Source of the DNA: Prochlorococcus sp. AG-402-K16
GTDB lineage: Bacteria > Cyanobacteriota > Cyanobacteriia > PCC-6307 > Cyanobiaceae
NCBI GenBank assembly: GCA_003216795.1
Contig: QCIH01000008.1
Span: 1-61,137 of the forward strand
Length of the DNA: 61,137 nt
Direction of reading: 5' to 3'
Shown here: in pieces, positions 1 through 9,662 of the stretch
Numbering within the stretch: position 1 is the stretch's first letter
Layout: every line of letters starts with the position of its first letter
Notes under the pieces: generated by a model
The model's database searches: none
Told to the model about the DNA's origin: nothing
The model's input: only the letters and a program-made list of their open reading frames with translations
Position numbers and translations under genes: made by a program

Positions 1-1
1 A

Positions 2-61
2 TTTATGAAGGATCAGGATCAAATAATTTCTAGGGACATTATCAGAGTAATATGGCGTTGA
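2..61 (+). CDS. 3' end of an upstream gene (partial)
   Basis: Frame 2 is open from the window edge and ends with TGA at 59-61, giving about 19 residues (ending IIRVIWR). A hairpin begins 3 nt after this stop, which is where the terminator of a + strand gene would be expected. An alternative frame ending in TAG at 31-33 is also possible. Too little is visible to name a family. Confidence 0.35.
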   Translation, partial: FMKDQDQIISRDIIRVIWR

Positions 62-63
62 TA

Positions 64-96
64 AGGATGATCTTGAATCATCCTACTTTTCATTTT
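64..96 (+). terminator. Probable intrinsic terminator before por
   Basis: AGGATGAT (64-71) and ATCATCCT (77-84) form a perfect 8-bp stem with a 5-nt loop, followed by a T-rich run. It lies directly after the TGA at 59-61, so it probably ends the upstream gene. It lies only 26 nt before the por start, so the por promoter must overlap it or por transcription must read through it. Confidence 0.5.
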
Positions 97-109
97 TCAA
101 TTAACTTTT

Positions 110-1120
110 TTGCTAGTGAGTAAGAACATTAAGGGTTTAGTCCTAATAACAGGAACAACTTCAGGAGTTGGATTAAATACTCTAAAACCTCTTTTAAGAT
201 TTGGATGGGAGGTTATAGCAGTTAATCGATCAAATAAAAGAGCTATAAAAATAGCTGAGGAATTCTTGACAAAAGAGGAAGTTGAAAATGTTCACTTTAT
301 AGAAATAGATCTTTCTAACTTGAATGATGTAAGAAAAGGTTGCGATGAAATATTAGAAAGATTTAAGAAGCCAATAAATTCTCTTATTTGTAATGCAGCA
401 GTTTATAAACCTAGACTAAAGAGACCTGAAAGATCTGCTCAGGGGTTTGAAAACTCTATGGCAGTAAATCATTTTGGGCATTTTCTTATGATAAACCTAC
501 TTATGGATAATATTTTATCTTCTGAAAGAGAAATTGTTTTAAATAGCAAATCAACTGTATTCAAGCCAAGAATTACAGTATTAGGGACTGTTACTGCTAA
601 TTATTCAGAACTTGGAGGAAGGATTCCTATTCCTGCCCCAGCTGATTTGGGAGATTTATCTGGATTCAAAAATGGTTTTTTATCTCCAATAAGTATGGCA
701 AATGGAAAGAAATTTAAACCTGGAAAGGCTTATAAGGATAGTAAACTTTGCAATATGGTGACCGTTCAGGAATTATCAAAAAGATATCCTGCAGAGAAGA
801 TTATTGTAAATTCTCTATATCCTGGATGTGTTGCTGATACAAAACTTTTTAGAGATACTCCTTGGTTATTTAGATTCCTTTTCCCGATATTTCAAAAATT
901 CATAACAAAAGGATATGTTTCACAAAGACTGGCAGGAGAGAGAGTCGCTCAAGTGGCAACTTATAAAGAATTTGCTAAACCATCAGTCCATTGGAGCTGG
1001 GGGAATCGTCAGAAAACTGGTAGAAAAGCTTTTTCTCAAAAGTTGTCAAAAAGAATAATTAATACGAAGACCTCTCAACAAACATATGATTTAACACGCC
1101 AATTGGTTGGATTAAATTAA
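110..1120 (+). CDS. por: Light-dependent protochlorophyllide oxidoreductase (LPOR)
   Basis: Reduces the C17=C18 double bond of protochlorophyllide to chlorophyllide with NADPH, driven by absorbed light. It is a short-chain dehydrogenase/reductase of 336 aa, the usual LPOR length. The Rossmann TGTTSGVG motif is at residues 14-21, the NAA motif at 95-97, and the YKDSK catalytic Tyr208/Lys212 sits in the LPOR context YKDSKLCN. The start is TTG at 110; GTG at 116 is an in-frame alternative. The gene converges on chlL, 6 bp away, which belongs to the non-homologous dark enzyme for the same step. No transmembrane segment is seen, so the protein should be soluble or peripheral at the thylakoid. Confidence 0.95.
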   Translation: MLVSKNIKGLVLITGTTSGVGLNTLKPLLRFGWEVIAVNRSNKRAIKIAEEFLTKEEVENVHFIEIDLSNLNDVRKGCDEILERFKKPINSLICNAAVYKPRLKRPERSAQGFENSMAVNHFGHFLMINLLMDNILSSEREIVLNSKSTVFKPRITVLGTVTANYSELGGRIPIPAPADLGDLSGFKNGFLSPISMANGKKFKPGKAYKDSKLCNMVTVQELSKRYPAEKIIVNSLYPGCVADTKLFRDTPWLFRFLFPIFQKFITKGYVSQRLAGERVAQVATYKEFAKPSVHWSWGNRQKTGRKAFSQKLSKRIINTKTSQQTYDLTRQLVGLN

Positions 1121-1126
1121 TTTAGA

Positions 1127-2014
<888 letters not shown>

Positions 2015-2158
2015 TTAAAGCTTAAAACAGATTATTATTTATATTCTTGCAGCGCAAATACACATGAAATATGTTTCTAAACAAATATGTATTTAATTGT
2101 ATTAAAAGTGTGAAATATGTTCTTATAACTGAATTTTTAGGATTAAATCTGTTAGATT

Positions 2159-2176
2159 ATGAGTGAAAATACTCAT
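2159..2176 (-). other. Small hairpin between chlB and chlL
   Basis: ATGAGT (2159-2164) and ACTCAT (2171-2176) form a perfect 6-bp stem with a 6-nt loop, 28 bp past the chlB stop codon. There is no clear T-run, so it could be a weak terminator or an mRNA-stabilising 3' structure. Confidence 0.3.
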
Positions 2177-2203
2177 GACTTAATTATATTTTATTAGTAA
2201 TTG

Positions 2204-3775
2204 CTAACTGAAATATGCTTTGGCATCGTAAAGAGTTTCATCGCTTATCTCTGGAATTCCTCTCAAGATTGCGTATTTTTCAGTATTTGTTTTAACTTTA
2301 CCTCTTACAAAAAATGGAACTTTTGTTAATTCAGCTCTACCAGATTCAGTCCAGATAATTCCTTCTTTACTATTTTTTTCTTTTTTCTCGTCAGAATTTA
2401 AAATGTTATTTGTGTTTGTCGCTGTGTGTCCTAAATGGCTTTGATGACCATCAACAAACTCAAAGTCATGTTTGAACATATCAATAAGATGCTCTTCTAA
2501 GCCCATCATTAGGGGATGTACCCAGTCATCAAAAATCACATTCGCTCCTTCCCATCCCATTTGAGGGCTATATCTTGCAGGAACATCTTGAACATGCATT
2601 GGAGTACTAATTACTGAGCATGGAATGCCGAGTCTTTTTGCACTATGCCTTTCCATTTGGGTCCCTAAAACTAGTTCAGGGGCGGCCTTTTTCATGGCAT
2701 CTTCCACTTCTAGATAATTGTTAGTTATCAGAGCTTCTACATTAAGATCTTTTGCAGTAGCTCTTACTTGCCTGGCCATCTCCCTGCTGTATGTTCCAAG
2801 GCCAACTACTTCAAAACCCAATTCTTCCTTTGCAATTTTGGCTGCTGCAATTGCATGTGTTCCATCACCAAAAATAAAAACCCTTTTGCCAGTTAAGTAA
2901 TTAGAGTCAACTGATTTTGAGTACCAAGGAAGTTTTGATTTATTTTCTAATTCTTCTTTATTAGTCAAGGGGAGATCCAACTTGTTATGAACTTCACTTA
3001 TAAATTCAATTGTATTTTTTATTCCAATTGGAATAGTGTTTGTATATTCCATTCCAAAGTTCCTTTTAAGCCATTCGCATGATGCTTCCGCAATTTCTGG
3101 ATAAAGACAAATATTTATTTCAGCATCAATTAGTCTTTCAATATCATCTGGACTAGCACCTAATGGAGCAACTACGTTTGTATCTATTCCTTGCTCTGAA
3201 AGTATGCGTTGGATTTCAATTACATCATCTCTGCATCTAAATCCCAGTAATGAAGGACCCAGTATATTGACTTTTGGTCTGCGACCTAACTCCTTCCACC
3301 TTAGAGGACTTATTTTTTCTGAAGAACTTACTTTCTCTTTCAAAAGAGTTCTTGTTAATTGATAAAAAGTTTCTGAAGCTCCCCAATTTTCTTTCTTGCT
3401 ATAGGCAGGTAATTCAAGATTGACAATTGGCATATCAAAACCCATTCCTTTTGCAAGAGCCCCAGGTTGGTCTTGGATTAATTCTGCCGTACAACTTTCT
3501 CCCACTAAAAGAGTTTTGGGTTTAAATCGTTCGACAGCTTCCTTAATATTTTTCTTCACTAATTCAGCTGTATCGCCTCCAAGGTCTCTAGCTTGGAAAG
3601 TTGTATAAGTTACTGGAGGTCTTTGCCCCCTCCTTTCAATCATTGTAAAAAGAAGATCTGCATATGTATCTCCTTGAGGGGCATGAAGAACATAATGAAG
3701 ATCTTTCATTGAAGAAGCAATTCTCATCGCACCAACATGTGGTGGTCCTTCATACGTCCAAAGAGTTAATTCCAT
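2204..3775 (-). CDS. chlB: Dark protochlorophyllide reductase subunit ChlB
   Basis: Beta subunit of the ChlN2B2 catalytic component, homologous to nitrogenase NifK, which binds protochlorophyllide and receives electrons from ChlL. Asp36 (in QGDTY) matches the unusual aspartate that supplies the fourth ligand of the N/B-type [4Fe-4S] cluster. The length of 523 aa is normal, and the C-terminal small DPOR domain is present. It starts only 5 bp after the chlN stop, so the two subunit genes are clearly cotranscribed. Confidence 0.97.
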   Translation of the reverse strand: MELTLWTYEGPPHVGAMRIASSMKDLHYVLHAPQGDTYADLLFTMIERRGQRPPVTYTTFQARDLGGDTAELVKKNIKEAVERFKPKTLLVGESCTAELIQDQPGALAKGMGFDMPIVNLELPAYSKKENWGASETFYQLTRTLLKEKVSSSEKISPLRWKELGRRPKVNILGPSLLGFRCRDDVIEIQRILSEQGIDTNVVAPLGASPDDIERLIDAEINICLYPEIAEASCEWLKRNFGMEYTNTIPIGIKNTIEFISEVHNKLDLPLTNKEELENKSKLPWYSKSVDSNYLTGKRVFIFGDGTHAIAAAKIAKEELGFEVVGLGTYSREMARQVRATAKDLNVEALITNNYLEVEDAMKKAAPELVLGTQMERHSAKRLGIPCSVISTPMHVQDVPARYSPQMGWEGANVIFDDWVHPLMMGLEEHLIDMFKHDFEFVDGHQSHLGHTATNTNNILNSDEKKEKNSKEGIIWTESGRAELTKVPFFVRGKVKTNTEKYAILRGIPEISDETLYDAKAYFS

Positions 3776-3780
3776 AGTTT

Positions 3781-5046
<1,266 letters not shown>

Positions 5047-5195
5047 TCAAGAGCTTATATTTCAAGCTTGCATACACTTTTTAATTTAAGAAAGTAATTA
5101 ATAAGTTCTCTTACAAAATGAACACATTTAAAAAACTTATATGAATGTTTAAATACTTAAATGGGAATTATGAAAAAAAACTTTTGGGGCGTATT

Positions 5196-5564
5196 TTAAT
5201 TTCTGTAGAAGGAATTTCCTTGACTTATTTTCGAAAGCTTCCACACATTTCTAGCTATTTTAGTTGCTAATAATCCTGCTCTTTCTAACTTAGATTTACC
5301 GGGCTTTGCCCCAATTAAAGCTGTCACTTCTGAAGTGGTTAAAGGTGCTCCAGTATTTATAGCTAATTGGGTTAACTCCAATCTATCTCTAAGGTTCTTA
5401 AGATTTACTTTTTCAATTTTATCTTCTTCTAACCAACTAAAAGATGGGTCTTTCTGAGATAGTTTTTGCATCAAGCTAAGGCTAACTAATCCAAGAGTTT
5501 GATCAGGAGTTAATTCTTTTTCAGTACCAGAAACATTTGGTTCTTTTTTTTGAGAAGTTCCCAT
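5196..5564 (-). CDS. Conserved-looking hypothetical protein between chlN and csoS1D
   Basis: A 122-aa soluble protein I do not recognise. The N-terminal 20 residues are polar and probably disordered; the rest is predicted mostly helical. A segment around residues 73-115 (LTTSEVTALIGAKPGKSKLERAG...) could be a helix-turn-helix-like or small helical fold, but no catalytic motif is visible. It starts 97 bp from csoS1D and is divergent to it. It lies upstream of chlN on the same strand with a 158-bp gap, so operon membership is uncertain. Confidence 0.7.
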   Translation of the reverse strand: MGTSQKKEPNVSGTEKELTPDQTLGLVSLSLMQKLSQKDPSFSWLEEDKIEKVNLKNLRDRLELTQLAINTGAPLTTSEVTALIGAKPGKSKLERAGLLATKIARNVWKLSKISQGNSFYRN

Positions 5565-5661
5565 AAAAATGCATATCTTTTACTTGAAGTTATCGTTTTG
5601 TTGGAAGCATGCAAGTAAATTTAATAGAAAAAATGAACCATTATCCGTTATAGTCGCGTGA

Positions 5662-6432
5662 ATGGAACCAACTTCTAGTTTAAACAGAGGGGAACGAAAA
5701 AAAGGAAGTTCCCTAGTCACAGGATCTGAGGTGCAATCTCAGGCCAGTGGTGCAAGCTGTTTTATTACAACTGATTCAGAAAAGTCTTTGGTGTCCAGAC
5801 AAGCAAGTCAAGTTGAGCAAATTGAGTTGAGAACATATGTTTTTTTAGATTCTCTTCAACCTCAATTAGCTGCATATATGGGGACGGTTAGTAGGGGTTT
5901 TTTACCTATACCTGGAGATTCATGCCTTTGGATGGAAGTTTCACCAGGGATGGCCGTTCATAGAGTCACTGATATTGCCCTAAAAGCAAGTAATGTAAGA
6001 CTTGGTCAGATGATTGTTGAAAGAGCATTTGGCTCTCTTGCTCTTTATCACAAAGATCAAAGTACTGTTTTACATTCTGGGGATGTTGTTCTAGATGCTA
6101 TTGGAAGTGAAGTTAGAAAAAGAACCAAACCTTCAACAAGTTGGACAGAAGTTATTCGAGCTATTACTCCAGACCATGCTGTTTTAATAAATAGACAAAA
6201 CAGAAGTGGATCAATGATTCAATCTGGAATGAGCATGTTTATATTAGAAACTGAACCGGCTGGGTATGTCTTAAAAGCAGCAAATGAAGCAGAAAAAGCA
6301 TCAAATATAACTGTTGTAGATGTAAAGGCAGTTGGCGCTTTTGGTAGATTAACTCTCGCTGGGAAAGAAGGAGATGTAGAAGAAGCAGCAGCTGCTGCTA
6401 TAAGAGCAATTGATGAAATTTCAAATTATTGA
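5662..6432 (+). CDS. csoS1D: Carboxysome shell tandem-BMC protein CsoS1D
   Basis: A trimeric shell protein made of two fused, permuted BMC domains, which stacks and forms a large gated pore in alpha-carboxysome shells. The 256 aa length fits. Residues 1-52 are a polar N-terminal extension, followed by BMC domains at about 53-155 and 156-256. Glu120 and Arg121 (in VERAFGS) match the pair described as the pore gate of Prochlorococcus CsoS1D. The gene lies upstream of the main carboxysome operon and is separated from it by rdgB on the opposite strand, so it must be transcribed separately. The start is ATG at 5662. Confidence 0.93.
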   Translation: MEPTSSLNRGERKKGSSLVTGSEVQSQASGASCFITTDSEKSLVSRQASQVEQIELRTYVFLDSLQPQLAAYMGTVSRGFLPIPGDSCLWMEVSPGMAVHRVTDIALKASNVRLGQMIVERAFGSLALYHKDQSTVLHSGDVVLDAIGSEVRKRTKPSTSWTEVIRAITPDHAVLINRQNRSGSMIQSGMSMFILETEPAGYVLKAANEAEKASNITVVDVKAVGAFGRLTLAGKEGDVEEAAAAAIRAIDEISNY

Positions 6433-6439
6433 GAATTTT

Positions 6440-7024
6440 TTAATTTAAACCAATTTCTTTTTTGAGGTAAGGTGACATAATTCTGGCGGCTTTACCCCTG
6501 CTTCCTAACTTACTTAGTTGTGATTGTGATAGCTCACCGTAAACACAGTTAGCTTCTTTTACCCAAAAAACAGATTCGAACTCCCCATTTGGATATTTTG
6601 GAGTCTTAAGAATTTCTCCCCAGCATATTCCAGTTGAATCCTTCACTAAGTTTCCTGAGGGATCACATAAAACCATACAACTTATAAATCTCGCGCTCCT
6701 GTAAGGACTATCAGAAAGTTCATTAATTAATTTTTTAATTTTTTCAGAGTTGTTTTTTGCATATCGAGCAGAATATATGCCTGGCCGACCATCTAAAACA
6801 TCTACTTCAAGTCCAGAATCGTCAGCTAATGCCCAGGTTTTTGTCTCTAAAGCAGCTGCTTTTGCTTTTAAAAGTGCATTCTCAAAATATGTGTCTCCAG
6901 TCTCTTCGACATTTAAATATTCTGGTTGCTTCTCAACTCTTAAACACAAAACATCCAGCATTGCCGAAATTTCAGAAACTTTAGTTTTGTTGCCACTCGC
7001 AATAGTAAGGACTGGATGGTTCAA
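6440..7024 (-). CDS. rdgB: XTP/dITP pyrophosphatase (RdgB/HAM1 family)
   Basis: Hydrolyses non-canonical purine triphosphates (dITP, XTP) to monophosphates and pyrophosphate, keeping them out of DNA and RNA. The N-terminal SGNKTKVSEI motif (residues 10-19) and the LADDSGLEVDVLDGRPG stretch (about 66-82) with its catalytic aspartates are family hallmarks, as is the late SHRGKA-like segment (LGSRGKAAR). The 194 aa length is normal. The gene converges with csoS1D (7 bp gap) and is divergent to csoS1. It sits between two carboxysome genes but has no known role there. Confidence 0.93.
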   Translation of the reverse strand: MNHPVLTIASGNKTKVSEISAMLDVLCLRVEKQPEYLNVEETGDTYFENALLKAKAAALETKTWALADDSGLEVDVLDGRPGIYSARYAKNNSEKIKKLINELSDSPYRSARFISCMVLCDPSGNLVKDSTGICWGEILKTPKYPNGEFESVFWVKEANCVYGELSQSQLSKLGSRGKAARIMSPYLKKEIGLN

Positions 7025-7088
7025 AATAATAAATAAATTTATTGAGGATATTATCTTACTTCAAAGCTAGATACGGAGACAGGAAAGG

Positions 7089-7102
7089 TTGAACATTCCA
7101 CA
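7089..7102 (+). repeat. 14-bp direct repeat, copy 1 (upstream of csoS1)
   Basis: TTGAACATTCCACA, identical to 7320-7333 and 231 bp from it. It lies 65 bp upstream of the rdgB start, inside a GC-richer patch. The function is not known to me. Confidence 0.75.
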
Positions 7103-7227
7103 CCTGTGTAGACAGGGCCTGCCTCGTACGGAAATAACATAATGTAAATTTTTTCTTAACACAACAGTATGTTTTGATGCACTAACTAATTTGCATAAGT
7201 ATTGACATATCAATAGTACCAAGGGTG

Positions 7228-7242
7228 ATAAGTTTAACTTAT
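7228..7242. promoter_or_regulatory. Dyad with LysR T-N11-A form upstream of csoS1
   Basis: ATAAGTTTAACTTAT is a perfect 7-1-7 inverted repeat and contains T-N11-A, the LysR-family operator form. It matches the cyanobacterial RbcR-type consensus ATTAR-N5-YTAAT except for one symmetrical position in each arm. It lies 109 bp before the csoS1 start. A role as RbcR operator for the RuBisCO operon is inferred. Confidence 0.45.
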
Positions 7243-7319
7243 GAATGATAGAAAAAACATTAATGGAGATTTTATCGAAAACGCTTGACTTATAAGTACT
7301 TAATGAAGCATTCTTCGAA

Positions 7320-7333
7320 TTGAACATTCCACA
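7320..7333 (+). repeat. 14-bp direct repeat, copy 2 (csoS1 leader)
   Basis: TTGAACATTCCACA, identical to the copy at 7089-7102. It ends 18 nt before the csoS1 ATG, so it is probably in the mRNA leader or close to the translation start. Confidence 0.75.
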
Positions 7334-7351
7334 TTTAGTAATTAGTAGACA

Positions 7352-7663
7352 ATGGCTACAGAAACAATGGGTATCGCTCTCGGCATGATCGAGACACGCG
7401 GACTTGTACCTGCAATCGAAGCAGCTGACGCAATGACAAAGGCTGCAGAAGTTCGCCTTATTGGTCGTGAATTCGTAGGTGGCGGTTATGTCACAGTATT
7501 AGTTAGAGGAGAAACAGGAGCAGTTAACGCAGCTGTAAGAGCTGGTGCTGATGCTTGTGAAAGAGTTGGTGACGGTTTAGTTGCAGCTCATATTATTGCT
7601 CGTCCTCATAGAGAAGTTGAACCAGCTCTTGGTAACGGTGAATTTCTTGGTCAAAAGGACTAA
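7352..7663 (+). CDS. csoS1: Major alpha-carboxysome shell hexamer protein
   Basis: A BMC-domain protein that forms the hexagonal facets of the carboxysome shell, with small pores for bicarbonate and RuBP. The 103 aa consist of essentially one BMC domain (MGIALGMIETRGLVPAIEAA at residues 5-24, then VRLIGREFVGGGYVTVLVRG). It is the first gene of the operon csoS1-rbcL-rbcS-csoS2-csoSCA-csoS4A-csoS4B. Only one hexamer gene is seen here, as expected for high-light Prochlorococcus. Codons look optimised and somewhat GC-richer than neighbouring genes, consistent with high expression. Confidence 0.97.
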   Translation: MATETMGIALGMIETRGLVPAIEAADAMTKAAEVRLIGREFVGGGYVTVLVRGETGAVNAAVRAGADACERVGDGLVAAHIIARPHREVEPALGNGEFLGQKD

Positions 7664-7671
7664 TAAATAAA

Positions 7672-7691
7672 GCAAAATTTATAAATTTTGC
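7672..7691 (+). promoter_or_regulatory. Perfect 20-bp palindrome between csoS1 and rbcL
   Basis: GCAAAATTTATAAATTTTGC is its own reverse complement. It lies 8 nt after the csoS1 stop and 40 nt before rbcL. It has no clean T-run, so a transcript-processing or stabilising hairpin, or a partial terminator, is more likely than full termination. Confidence 0.55.
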
Positions 7692-7731
7692 ACAATAATT
7701 ATTTTCCCTAAACAGACCTAAATTTATCCTT

Positions 7732-9147
7732 ATGAGTAAGAAGTATGACGCAGGGGTAAAGGAGTACAGAGATACCTACTGGACTCCAGAATATGTACCC
7801 CTAGACACCGATTTACTAGCCTGTTTCAAATGTACAGGTCAGGAAGGTGTTCCCAGAGAAGAAGTTGCAGCAGCTGTTGCCGCTGAATCTTCAACAGGTA
7901 CTTGGTCAACAGTTTGGTCCGAGTTACTTACAGATTTAGAATTTTATAAAGGACGTTGTTATCGAATCGAAGACGTTCCTGGAGACCCTGAAGCTTTTTA
8001 TGCTTTTATTGCATATCCTTTAGATCTTTTTGAAGAAGGTTCTATTACAAACGTATTAACATCTCTTGTAGGAAACGTTTTTGGATTTAAAGCTCTAAGA
8101 CACCTACGTCTAGAAGATATTAGATTCCCAATCGCTTTCATCAAAACTTGCGGTGGTCCACCAAATGGAATCGTAGTTGAAAGAGATCGTTTAAACAAAT
8201 ATGGAAGACCTCTACTTGGTTGTACCATTAAACCTAAATTAGGATTATCTGGTAAAAACTATGGTCGAGTTGTATATGAGTGCCTTAGAGGTGGTCTCGA
8301 TTTAACGAAGGATGACGAGAATATAAACTCTCAGCCATTCCAGCGTTGGAGAGAAAGATTTGAGTTTGTTGCGGAAGCAGTTAAGCTTGCTCAGCAGGAA
8401 ACTGGCGAAGTTAAGGGTCACTACCTAAACTGTACTGCCAACACTCCTGAAGAACTTTACGAAAGAGCTGAATTTGCAAAAGAGCTAGATATGCCAATCA
8501 TCATGCATGATTATATAACTGGCGGTTTCACTGCAAATACTGGATTAGCAAACTGGTGTCGTAAAAATGGCATGCTTCTACATATTCATAGAGCGATGCA
8601 TGCTGTTATTGATAGACATCCAAAACACGGTATCCATTTCAGGGTTCTAGCAAAATGTTTGAGACTCTCCGGAGGCGATCAACTACATACTGGAACTGTT
8701 GTTGGAAAACTAGAAGGTGATCGTCAAACAACTCTTGGTTACATTGACAACTTAAGAGAGTCATTTGTTCCCGAAGATAGATCAAGAGGTAACTTCTTTG
8801 ATCAAGATTGGGGTTCAATGCCAGGAGTATTTGCTGTCGCATCAGGTGGTATTCACGTATGGCATATGCCTGCACTCCTAGCGATTTTTGGAGATGATTC
8901 TTGTCTTCAGTTTGGTGGAGGAACACATGGTCATCCATGGGGTTCAGCTGCTGGAGCTGCAGCCAACAGAGTTGCTTTAGAAGCTTGCGTAAAAGCACGT
9001 AATGCTGGTCGCGAAATCGAAAAAGAGAGTAGAGACATTCTTATGGAAGCTGCTAAACACAGTCCTGAATTAGCTATCGCTCTTGAAACTTGGAAGGAAA
9101 TTAAGTTTGAATTTGATACCGTCGACAAACTAGACGTTCAAGGTTAA
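7732..9147 (+). CDS. rbcL: RuBisCO large subunit (form IA)
   Basis: Fixes CO2 onto ribulose-1,5-bisphosphate inside the carboxysome. The 471 aa sequence has the hallmark segments: [20 protein letters not shown] with the catalytic lysine, [10 protein letters not shown] with the carbamylated lysine, HIHRAMHAV, and [17 protein letters not shown] with the loop-6 lysine. Gene order with rbcS and cso genes indicates the proteobacterial-type form IA enzyme of alpha-cyanobacteria. It sits between hairpins in the csoS1-rbcL and rbcL-rbcS gaps. Confidence 0.99.
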
Positions 9148-9161
9148 ACCAGATTTCAAAA

Positions 9162-9183
9162 TTGAGGAGATTCTTCTCCTCAA
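9162..9183 (+). promoter_or_regulatory. Hairpin between rbcL and rbcS
   Basis: TTGAGGAGA (9162-9170), loop TTCT, and TCTCCTCAA (9175-9183) give a perfect 9-bp stem with a 4-nt loop. It lies 14 nt after the rbcL stop. No T-run follows, so it probably protects or processes the mRNA 3' end and is unlikely to terminate transcription. Confidence 0.6.
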
Positions 9184-9237
9184 ACTTCTACAAATCTCGT
9201 TCTATTACGAGTAATTTCATTCACATTTAAATTAATT

Positions 9238-9579
9238 ATGCCTTTCCAGAGCACAGTAGGCGACTATCAAACAGTTGCAACCCTGGAAACATTCGGTTTC
9301 TTACCACCGATGACCCAGGAGGAAATATACGATCAAATTGCATACATAATTGCTCAAGGCTGGAGTCCTGTTATTGAGCATGTTCATCCTAGTGGAAGTA
9401 TGCAAACTTATTGGTCTTATTGGAAGCTCCCATTCTTTGGGGAAAAAGACCTTAACTTGGTTGTAAGTGAATTAGAGGCATGTCATAGAGCATACCCTGA
9501 TCATCATGTAAGAATCATCGGATACGATGCTTACACTCAAAGCCAAGGAACAGCTTTTGTAGTTTTCCAAGGACGTTAA
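9238..9579 (+). CDS. rbcS: RuBisCO small subunit
   Basis: Small subunit of the L8S8 enzyme. The 113 aa is normal for form IA. Family features include the N-terminal ETFGFLPPMTQEEIYDQI (residues 17-34), GWSPVIEHV, and the C-terminal HVRIIGYD segment. It lies 90 bp downstream of rbcL, in the same operon, and is followed by a strong hairpin with a T-run. Confidence 0.98.
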   Translation: MPFQSTVGDYQTVATLETFGFLPPMTQEEIYDQIAYIIAQGWSPVIEHVHPSGSMQTYWSYWKLPFFGEKDLNLVVSELEACHRAYPDHHVRIIGYDAYTQSQGTAFVVFQGR

Positions 9580-9602
9580 ATCTACTTTTATGTAGTAAAT
9601 AT

Positions 9603-9637
9603 CTTTCTCCAAAAAATATTTTTGGAGAAAGTTTTTT
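9603..9637 (+). terminator. Terminator-like hairpin between rbcS and csoS2
   Basis: CTTTCTCCAAAAA (9603-9615), 3-nt loop, and TTTTTGGAGAAAG (9619-9631) give a perfect 13-bp stem followed immediately by TTTTTT. This is the strongest intrinsic-terminator shape in the operon. As csoS2 follows 25 bp later with no obvious separate promoter, it is probably a partial terminator that keeps shell-assembly genes below RuBisCO levels. Confidence 0.7.
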
Positions 9638-9662
9638 CAAAAGAGTTTCACATTTGAAGATT

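Larger units (their letters stand above)
7025..7351. promoter_or_regulatory. 327-bp divergent regulatory region between rdgB and csoS1
   Basis: A long intergenic space for this compact genome. It holds two copies of a 14-bp direct repeat, a LysR-type dyad at 7228-7242, a second small palindrome TAAGTACTTA at 7293-7302, and a relatively GC-rich, dyad-containing patch at about 7075-7130. It must contain the promoter of the carboxysome/RuBisCO operon. The 86-aa open frame crossing it on the minus strand looks non-coding. Confidence 0.7.

Noticed and set aside
7067..7327. 86-codon open frame on the minus strand between rdgB and csoS1
   Set aside because: It runs through the operon control region, covers both 14-bp repeats and the LysR-type dyad, and its translation shows no family features.
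8639..8998. Long reverse frame opposite rbcL
   Set aside because: It is the shadow of conserved, codon-biased rbcL sequence; its translation is low-complexity Leu/Gln without domain features.
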